From Acholoe squamosa (lineage: Eukaryota; Annelida; Polychaeta; Phyllodocida; Polynoidae): a stretch of 64,000 bases of DNA. This document shows positions 58,326 to 64,000 of this stretch, in pieces (the first letter of the stretch is position 1; each line of letters opens with the position of its first letter). The notes under the pieces were generated by a model. The model worked only from the letters and a program-made list of their open reading frames with translations, made no database searches and was not told the origin of the DNA. The position numbers and the translations under genes were made by a program. The DNA is taken from NCBI GenBank assembly GCA_949317995.1, contig OX439051.1, forward strand, positions 43,589,250 through 43,653,249, written 5' to 3'.

Positions 58326-58460
58326 TTGAGGTCTTGTCAGGAGTGCATCATGCCCATTTGTCAGCTTGATGCACCAATTAAGCCCAGCGAGACTGCTTGC
58401 CAGCACTTCATTGGAACATCGTGCTAACCCTTTGGAAGTGTATTAAATCCATTGGGTAAC
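58322..58460. repeat. Foldback family, left half
   Basis: agccctttgaggtcttgtca, ggagtgcatcatgcccattt, gatgcaccaattaag, ccagcacttcattgg and cgtgctaaccctttgg. Confidence 0.6.
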
Positions 58461-58464
58461 CATG

Positions 58465-58602
58465 ACCATTTCTATTTACTTACATCTAAACAAGCCATAG
58501 CCACACTCAATCCTTCATTTCTATCCACTACTTACAACTAAACAAGCCATAGCCACACTCAACCCTTCATTTCTATCCACTACTTACATCTAAACAAGCC
58601 AA
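58465..58602. repeat. 52-bp tandem repeat, about 2.7 copies
   Basis: The unit has cttacatctaaacaagccat, agccacactcaatccttcat and ttctatccacta. Phrases of the same unit (ttacagctaaacaagccgta) reappear at 59,256 after copy C, so copy C may have been inserted into this repeat. Confidence 0.85.
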
Positions 58603-58639
58603 GCCATTAACCTTTTAACCTATAAATTCTTTACTACAT

Positions 58640-59255
58640 GGTGCCGAGGATTATTCTCGCCATGTTTCATTGCCATTCTGGTCTATATAGAGGCCAAATA
58701 CCAACAAATTATTTATAAATCAAAGCGAAAAGCCAAGCTGGGGCGTGTTGACACTGTAAAAGTAGACCGGATGTCAGGGCGTGACACACTTACGGGTCAA
58801 AGGTCAGCAAGCCGCAATGAAGGGTGCCGAGACGTATCGATATGAAAAATCATTGGATTTTTATTTATTGCAAACAATATGGAGAATTTAGGCATGGCAT
58901 GTTCATATTGGATATCTAAGGATGTTTCCCTGTTAAAAACTCGACTTGGCACCATTAGATTCTATGCTAATGAGGTGTGCAAAGCCCCAGGTATGTCAGA
59001 CAACTTTTTCAAATCCTTCATGTACATTGGCTTCTAGTACCGTTCGGCTTGGTGTAGTGGATAGCGAGTCTGTCTATTGCCACAGCGGCAGGGGAACGAG
59101 GGTGACTTTATCCTTCTCCAATTTATTAACATGTCCAGTTTGAAACCAGCACCTTCTTGAAGATGAAGAAAAGGTCTCAGAGTGTGGTTATGGCTGGATA
59201 ATGCACCGTGTATTATAAGAAAAAAGCATTGTCCAAGCCAAAATCGTTAGATAAT
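58640..59255. mobile_element. Divergent-core repeat family, copy C
   Basis: Matches copy B from the centre rightwards: cgtatcgatatgaaaaatca, the mini-exon, GTATGT donor, a degraded tRNA-like module (59,042-59,106), ccttctccaatttattaaca, gaagatgaagaaaaggtctc and the terminal gttagataa. The left arm is reduced. ccatgtttcattgcc at 58,659 is the inverse of a phrase in copy A (about 12,175). Confidence 0.65.
58879..58990 (+). CDS. Repeat-encoded mini-exon, copy C
   Basis: MENLGMACSYWISKDVSLLK through RFYANEVCKAP, then GTATGTCA. Twenty-four of 37 residues match copy B. One extra base before the donor changes the splice phase relative to copy B, which argues against a strictly conserved multi-copy gene, or indicates decay of one copy. 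Confidence 0.35.
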
Positions 59256-59741
59256 TACAGCTAAACAAGCCGTAACCACACTGTAAGTAGTATATAGAAG
59301 GCCTCTGATTCATGTATAAGAAACGCCTTATATGCAGGACATTACGGTTTATGCCATGTCAAGGGCCACATGACAGCAACTGGTGATGTTGCACCCTACA
59401 CTAGGCGCCCTCAGTCAGCTGAAATTTGAGGTGATGAGGGATGATTGCCAAAGCTCCCGATATAAAGAGCTAGCTACAGCCACGTTCAATATATCATTCC
59501 TATACAGTATTCACAGCTGGGCAGGTTAGGGACTCTCAGACCCAACACACTACTAACAGCAATTGCACTGAGGGCTGGTGACGGAAGCAGCATTGAGAAG
59601 AATGGGGATGGGGTTATGGGGGTTGATGAACTCCGAAAAAATCTTCCCCTGATTATTCTTTCTAATTTTTCTTTGGTGTAATTTCTTTTATTGCAGTAAA
59701 CTTATATACATAAATATTCATCTGTTTCATATTGTACATAT

Positions 59742-60110
59742 TTACATTTGCAACAAAACAAGAAGGAACTCAGTTTGGGGGAACTGATTCTGACTGTTCC
59801 TTCTGTGGTGTAATCTCTTAATTAAATGATCTATATGCTCCTCGGACAAGGAGGAAATTGGTAATGGTAATATCGATGAGAGCCAGTATACACTGTGGAA
59901 TCTACCAGGGATCCTCATAACACTGAACAATGGACCACCATAATAAAAAAAGGAATGCACCAGTGTAGTTTTAACAAGAAGCCCCAGATGGCAGTTCATT
60001 GGTACACAAATGTACAAGTAAGCTCTGTGAAAATGGGACAAGGAATGTGCCTTTATTTCGACGACATTTATTTTACAGTGTACATATGATGTTATATCAA
60101 CTGCTACCAA
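59742..60110 (-). CDS. Possible last exon on the minus strand, unknown protein
   Basis: An open minus-strand frame of 122 codons ends LSEEHIDHLIKRLHHRRNSQ then NQFPQTEFLLVLLQM and TAA at 59,742-59,744. An AATAAA (minus strand, 59,687-59,692) follows 50 bases later. Acceptor-like sites occur inside (tagattccacag; cattttcacag), so the true exon may be shorter than the frame. A last exon or a retrocopy would both fit. A shorter plus-strand frame overlaps it. Family not recognised. Confidence 0.3.
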   Translation of the reverse strand: MVAVDITSYVHCKINVVEIKAHSLSHFHRAYLYICVPMNCHLGLLVKTTLVHSFFYYGGPLFSVMRIPGRFHSVYWLSSILPLPISSLSEEHIDHLIKRLHHRRNSQNQFPQTEFLLVLLQM

Positions 60111-60346
60111 AAAACCTTTTACCTACATATATGACTCCATCTTGAGATAAAGTGATAACAAATAGTATAAGACCTTAATATTTCCTTTCCTTCTAGGTAC
60201 GACCAGAATCCTGCACAACGAACACCAATAGTGCTGCATTTAGAGGTGAAATACACAGAGACTAGAGTGCTCTCACACTGAATAATTAGCACCAGACAAA
60301 AACACCAACTGCAGTGTACGAGGTGCCGCCATTAGCGTTCTCCGAC

Positions 60347-60358
60347 ATGGTTCACTGA
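60347..60358 (+). promoter_or_regulatory. Short upstream ORF in the 5' leader
   Basis: ATGGTTCACTGA (three codons and stop) lies 90 bases upstream of the signal-peptide start and could reduce initiation there if included in the transcript. Confidence 0.35.
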
Positions 60359-60415
60359 CTTCCACTCCCACAGTTCACACGGCCACCACCAGGGGCAGAC
60401 ACCAGCCACAACCAG

Positions 60416-60423
60416 TGACGTCA
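60416..60423. promoter_or_regulatory. CRE site near the signal-peptide exon
   Basis: A palindromic TGACGTCA located 17 bases upstream of the start codon at 60,440. It is a CREB/ATF-type motif in the promoter or leader. Confidence 0.4.
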
Positions 60424-60439
60424 CGCACTACCAGTAACC

Positions 60440-60500
60440 ATGGATACCATCACCGGAGCGCTGAGGCTCCTCCTCCTTGTCGCTATGCTGGCCCAAACAG
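60440..60500 (+). CDS. First coding exon: signal peptide of a secreted or membrane protein
   Basis: ATG in strong context (accATGG) opens MDTITGALRLLLLVAMLAQT plus one base, then a consensus donor ACAG|GTAGGT at 60,501. A short polar N-terminus, one basic residue and a hydrophobic core LLLLVAMLA form a typical secretory signal sequence. A phase-1 intron straight after the signal exon is characteristic of modular extracellular proteins. The rest of the gene lies in the following 3.5 kb or beyond; no second exon could be assigned. A foldback element starts only about 23 bases into the intron. An acceptor-like tttcctttccttctag at 60,181-60,196 suggests an upstream non-coding exon boundary. Confidence 0.62.
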
Positions 60501-60522
60501 GTAGGTCATGTTCTATCTACCC

Positions 60523-60755
60523 TTAACCCTTTAAGGGCTGCCTGTGCATTAACGCGCCATGCCCATTGGTCGTCATCTTGCGGTTACTTGACAAGGCTGC
60601 ATTCAATCATCATGCCGACCCTACAGGGTTGATACAGTCTTGGAGGGTTCTCATGATGCACCAATGAAGTGCTTGTGAGTAGATTCGCCAGCACTTCATT
60701 GGTGCATCATGATGACAAATGGGCACGATGCACTCCTGCATCTACCGTCCACTGT
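60523..60755. mobile_element. Foldback element (TCATGATGCA family) in the intron
   Basis: TTAA at 60,523-60,526, then ccctttaagggctgcctgtg. Arms catgcccattggtcgtcat / atgatgacaaatgggcacga and caatgaagtgcttgtgag / cgccagcacttcattgg. It lies immediately downstream of the 60,501 donor. Confidence 0.72.
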
Positions 60756-60779
60756 CAGTGAAGATAGGTATTGTCGTTT

Positions 60780-62140
60780 CTCTGTTTGCATGTTTTACCT
60801 ATATTACTTGAATTCTACTGTGATTGCCTTTAGTCCATGTCATTTGTTATGGAATGGCAGTCCTGCAGGATACAGCAGCTACCGTTGAATATGTACACTT
60901 CTTTTTATCATTAATGTGACTGCACTACTCAGCAATTTAGGCAAGCAGACTGCATCTTTTTTAAGAAGACAATGCACTAATGTAGCACATGACCCTATGC
61001 TTTGAATCCCCACAAGTCTTAGCAGGCGGTCATTGGTATGTTTCACAATGATTAACGTTCAACAAATGACCACCACTTTCAGATTCTAGTAGGGGGTAAG
61101 CCCTGATTTGAGGGCTGCCAGTCGTACCTTGTTAAGTGACAGTGAGAAGGATATTGGAAGAAGGTCATGTTTCCACCTCTCTTTCAAAAATAAGTAAAAG
61201 ATATTTAAGATGTGATTATATCTAATATGGAGAGGATTAGGCTGTTTAGAATTATCACACAGTAAAATTCCGATACTGAGCTAGCATGTGAAAATGCCCC
61301 TAGTAAGAAGAGCCAGAGTGTGCGGTTGGGTGGTTACAAACATAATCATACTGCCACCGGATCTAATGCAGTCTGTGAATATTAGTCACTGGGCGCGACT
61401 CAGTTAAGGACTGAGTCGCTGGGACTGGCATACCTAAAACTTTAAGGTGCTCTAGAAACGGCAAGTTTCTATGAATAACATTTGACAGAAATAAATCCCC
61501 AACAATCAGCTTATGATATTGACAAGAGTACCACCTTAGTTTTGCTGTCTGTGAGTGGGAAGAGCGTCTTTTGTTGGAAACTTTTAGATCGCACCCTTTT
61601 CCAAGATTTGGCACATGCCATGTGGGTTGCACAGGTAGCTATCAGCAGGTGCATTTTCTGCCAGACAGGAAGTCAATCTCCACTCTCCAAGCAGATTCTC
61701 ATGAATAACATTATTTCATGAATAACACCTCTGTTGTGAGACCTGAAACCACATCCAACATGGCCGACTGTGGCAGCTAAACTTGATATGAAGGCTAACA
61801 GATTTGCGAGAACCAAATAATCTGGGCCCCCATATTAAAGGTTTCTCACAAAATGGCAACAAACATGTCTTAGGAAACCATCTTTAAGAGGAAATCGACA
61901 TAAAAAAATTATGTCCTACAATTCCAGCCACCTGACAAATGAGCCCTATGCAGGAAGCCTGACTCTCCCGTCAGGTAAGAGTCAGTGCCCGCCGGACAAG
62001 TGAATATATACCTTACATAGTAGAGTAGGCGATGTTCATCTCACATATCTTTGTGTATTTGTGTGATATCTCTACATCCTCACCTCAGCATCTTGAGGAT
62101 GACCTTTAGTGAAGTGTCCTAATATCACCTACTTCATGGA
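60780..62140. other. Probable intron, nothing recognised
   Basis: Overlapping frames at 61,363-61,632 (minus) and 61,482-61,721 (plus) have no supporting splice pattern. A small inverted motif (gactcagttaaggactgagtc at about 61,395) is present. Confidence 0.4.
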
Positions 62141-62146
62141 CTACCT

Positions 62147-62325
62147 AACCTTTGAGGGCCGTATAGTGTGTTGATGTATACTATGCCCTTTAGTTGGCAC
62201 GTTACATAAATGCCAACCTAACGAGAAACTCACCAGGGGCTGTATTCATGTGGCATGGCAATCCAACAAGGCTGATGCATCTCTGTGAAGTTAGCATGAT
62301 GCACCGAGGTAGCTTAGGTGGGTCA
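62147..62325. repeat. Foldback family, decayed copy
   Basis: aacctttgagggccgtatag, then gccctttagttggcacgt, ctgtattcatgtggcatggc and gttagcatgatgcaccg. Confidence 0.5.
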
Positions 62326-62333
62326 AGTCACAT

Positions 62334-62572
62334 CGGGCTTCCCTCACCCACTTAAAAGGGTCTTTTTCTCTTCTTTCCTATCCCGGGCTTCCCTAGCCCA
62401 CTTAAAAGGGTCTAATTCTCATCTTTTTTATCCCCTCAGGATGTGTGTGGTGCACATATGCGTGGGCACTGACACATTCCTTTGTAAAGTTGTGTAATGT
62501 AGTTCTCGCCATGAATATGACCTTAGCTGTCGAAATGGCGTAAAACATCTATTACTCACTCAAGTCACATCA
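62334..62572 (+). repeat. SINE-like repeat, copy 3
   Basis: Homologous to the insert at 25,769-26,097: cgggcttccctagcccactt, tatcccctcaggatgtgtgt, gcgtgggcactgacacattc, atgaatatgaccttagctgt and gaaatggcgtaaaac with a tactcactca tail. The first 50 bases are duplicated (cgggcttccctcacccactt precedes). Confidence 0.72.
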
Positions 62573-62854
62573 GCGCATCATGACAACAAATGTGGACATT
62601 GCAGTATACTGTACCCGATAAAGGGTTTATAGGCTACTGTGCATTAATAAGCATTGTGTAAAAAAGGAGGTCCTTCAGTCCTCACTACGGAAAGCATGGA
62701 GAAGAAGAATAAGGAAGGCGCAGTGCAACCTATCTTATCATACAGTACCTGATATCACATATCATATTTCATTACTGCACAACATCACTTTATTCTGCCT
62801 TCCCATTCAATTGAAGCATTTTATACAGAGGCCTTTTGTGGGGGAATTCACCAT

Positions 62855-62990
62855 GTCCTTTGAAGGCGGATAATGCATTATTCTACCATGCCCATTGGCC
62901 ATCATGATACAGGGTGCAGCCGAACCAAATGGTTTATACACTCAATCCTGGAGGGTCGTCATGATGCACCACCGAAGTGCTGGGGAGCAG
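62855..62990. repeat. Foldback family, partial copy
   Basis: gtcctttgaaggcggataat, ccatgcccattggccatcat, gagggtcgtcatgatgcacc and accgaagtgctgggg. Confidence 0.55.
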
Positions 62991-63009
62991 ACATACCGTA
63001 TACTGCAGT

Positions 63010-63180
63010 GGTCGGTTTAAGTGATCGAGCACTCATCAATCTCAATACCACTGTTCCCCTGGCCCTGGTTTTAGACAGGCACTTATTTGAATAAGATTTT
63101 CAGTGCTTTATATGATTGATTCCAGTACCCCTGTAGCTCATTCCAGACTGGGCATTATTTTAGAGCCATGGGCTTAAAGG
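63010..63180. repeat. Dispersed repeat with 'gcttatttga' units, copy 2
   Basis: cgagcactcatcaatctca, aggcacttatttgaataaga, tacccctgtagctcattcca. The same phrase order as 16,620-16,772, more decayed. Confidence 0.55.
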
Positions 63181-63348
63181 AGCCAATAATGTAGTCATGT
63201 TTACACACCGGGTTCTGAATTACTACTGGCCTCACATGAAAGTGTCATGTGGGTGTTTTAAATATTTTAAGATTAAACACCACAGTAGCCTATGCTTTGT
63301 ATATATTTTGGATGAGAGTGAGGGATAATTTTACTCAATAATCTGTAG

Positions 63349-63571
63349 GGGCAGTAATTCCCCGTACTTGGAGGAGATACCGAGTGGTCCCACCTTGCGA
63401 GGGGGATCTCTAGAGAGCTCGGTACCAGGTAATCACTGCCCCCTAGTGTGTGTATCATACCGATCCAGGTGTAGTTGGAAGGTAGAGAATGTCAGGCCAG
63501 GGGAAGTAGCTCAGTGGTAGAGCATCCGCTTCGAAGTTGGAGGGTCCCGGGTTCGAGTCCCGGTTTCTCCA
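63349..63571 (+). repeat. tRNA-derived dispersed repeat, well-preserved copy
   Basis: The lead gcagtaattccccgtacttg and the phrase tatcataccgatccaggtgt match 7430-7552. The lead ends in a full tRNA-like segment at 63,500-63,571. It is the second copy of the family in the window. Confidence 0.7.
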
Positions 63572-64000
63572 TGACATTTTCCGCTGACCACTACATTGGT
63601 GGAGCACCATCTGCAGATAAAGGTTTAACTGCTCCGGGGTGAAGTTAACTGGGAGGGTGGCTGGAGCGGATGCGGATCCGGCGGCAGCAGGTGCTGAGGT
63701 CTTCTTGGGAACAAGTCGACCACCCTTTCCAACGACCAAGGTCTGGCTCTCAGGTCCAGGTCCCTGGGTCAAGGACGGAAAGTTGCGGGGGCTAACTTTC
63801 CTAGGTTTTGATACGGCGCCTGCGTATCCGGCAGGTTCGGGTTTCTTGAACACGGGAGTGCCCTGAACCTGCTCGTGGGGGTGACGAGCCAGAGGAGACC
63901 TGGAGCGGTCATCTGCTCTGACTTTAGTAGTGGTGGTCTGACCATTACAGTTACCACCACGGTTCTGGTCCCTTCTGCTCCTTTCATGAGCTCTCTTTCC
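63455..64000 (-). CDS. Open frame entering from the right edge, basic and low-complexity, ends in antisense repeat
   Basis: Read on the minus strand from the window edge the frame is open for about 180 codons: GKRAHERSRRDQNRGGNCNG, then DDRSRSPLARHPHEQVQGTP, GGRLVPKKTSAPAAAGSASA and LPVNFTPEQLNLYLQ. After that it runs into the inverse of the tRNA-like repeat (RDSNPGPSNFEADALPLSY) before stopping. The N-terminal part is rich in Arg, Ser, Pro and Ala and resembles a disordered, nucleic-acid-binding region. It could be a host exon or part of a mobile element extending beyond the window. The tail is repeat-derived. No family assigned. Confidence 0.4.
   Translation of the reverse strand, partial: GKRAHERSRRDQNRGGNCNGQTTTTKVRADDRSRSPLARHPHEQVQGTPVFKKPEPAGYAGAVSKPRKVSPRNFPSLTQGPGPESQTLVVGKGGRLVPKKTSAPAAAGSASAPATLPVNFTPEQLNLYLQMVLHQCSGQRKMSWRNRDSNPGPSNFEADALPLSYFPWPDILYLPTTPGSV
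63500..63571 (+). tRNA. tRNA-like sequence (probable pseudo-tRNA / SINE head)
   Basis: The 72-73 base cloverleaf has acceptor arms GGGGAAG and TTTCTCC (with G-T pairs) plus A, an A-box TAGCTCAGTGGTAGAGC, a T arm CCGGGTTCGAGTCCCGG with perfect five-base stem, and an anticodon loop TTCGAAG. Counting gives anticodon CGA, but the anticodon stem has a mismatch next to the loop and there is no long variable arm as tRNA-Ser would need. With its homologous lead at 7.4 kb this is more likely a tRNA-derived repeat head than a functional tRNA gene. Confidence 0.45.

Noticed and set aside
63500-63571. Functional tRNA gene
   Set aside because: The cloverleaf is good, but the anticodon stem has a mismatch, the identity is inconsistent with the lack of a long variable arm, and the same lead sequence precedes a degraded tRNA-like segment at 7.5 kb, so it is more likely repeat-derived.

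Overview
The window looks like intergenic and intronic DNA from a large metazoan genome, most likely a marine invertebrate. The signs are spliced short exons, vertebrate-style GT/AG splice sites and AATAAA signals, tRNA-like dispersed repeats, a SINE-like tail with the ending found in many lophotrochozoan and other marine invertebrate genomes, and extreme minisatellite content. I cannot fix the phylum from sequence alone. There is no complete gene. Nearly every long open frame is an artefact of a tandem array whose unit length is a multiple of 3.

Host-gene fragments. Several isolated exons can be supported to different degrees. They are a terminal exon with poly(A) signal at the left edge (62-123), a CpG-rich first-exon/promoter candidate at about 0.5-0.75 kb, a promoter-like patch with NRF1 and YY1 motifs at 18.0 kb, candidate coding exons at 28.6, 31.8 and 32.3 kb (the last is the best of the three), low-confidence exons at 37.5 and 52.0 kb, an exon with a perfect donor at 56.3-56.5 kb, a possible minus-strand last exon with AATAAA at 59.7-60.1 kb, and a clear signal-peptide first exon at 60,440-60,500. 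An open frame runs in from the right edge on the minus strand and ends inside an antisense tRNA-like repeat.

Repeat layout. 0-8 kb is mostly decayed dispersed sequence. 8.2-11 kb holds two TA-flanked inverted-repeat elements whose interiors are short tandem repeats. 11.5-12.2 kb holds the first copy of a divergent repeat family that recurs at 41.5-42.5 and 58.6-59.3 kb. 12.7-22.8 kb is quiet apart from a promoter patch and a perfect 54-bp palindrome. 22.8-43.7 kb is a minisatellite zone: arrays with 40-, 35-, 58-, 34-, 2-, 20-, 27-, 41- and 12-bp units, several of them split by later insertions, plus two LTR-like fossils. 43.7-63 kb is dominated by about twenty copies of a TTAA-associated foldback element built around a TCATGATGCA core.

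How the parts relate. The strongest common theme is non-autonomous elements with terminal inverted repeats, mostly at TA sites, whose interiors consist of short motifs amplified in tandem, often in opposite orientation in the two arms. This suggests a link between foldback transposons and the many free minisatellites of the window. The second theme is the divergent repeat family. It combines a palindromic core, short open frames that end in GTATGT splice-donor sequences, a tRNA-like module and, in one copy, a long terminal hairpin.
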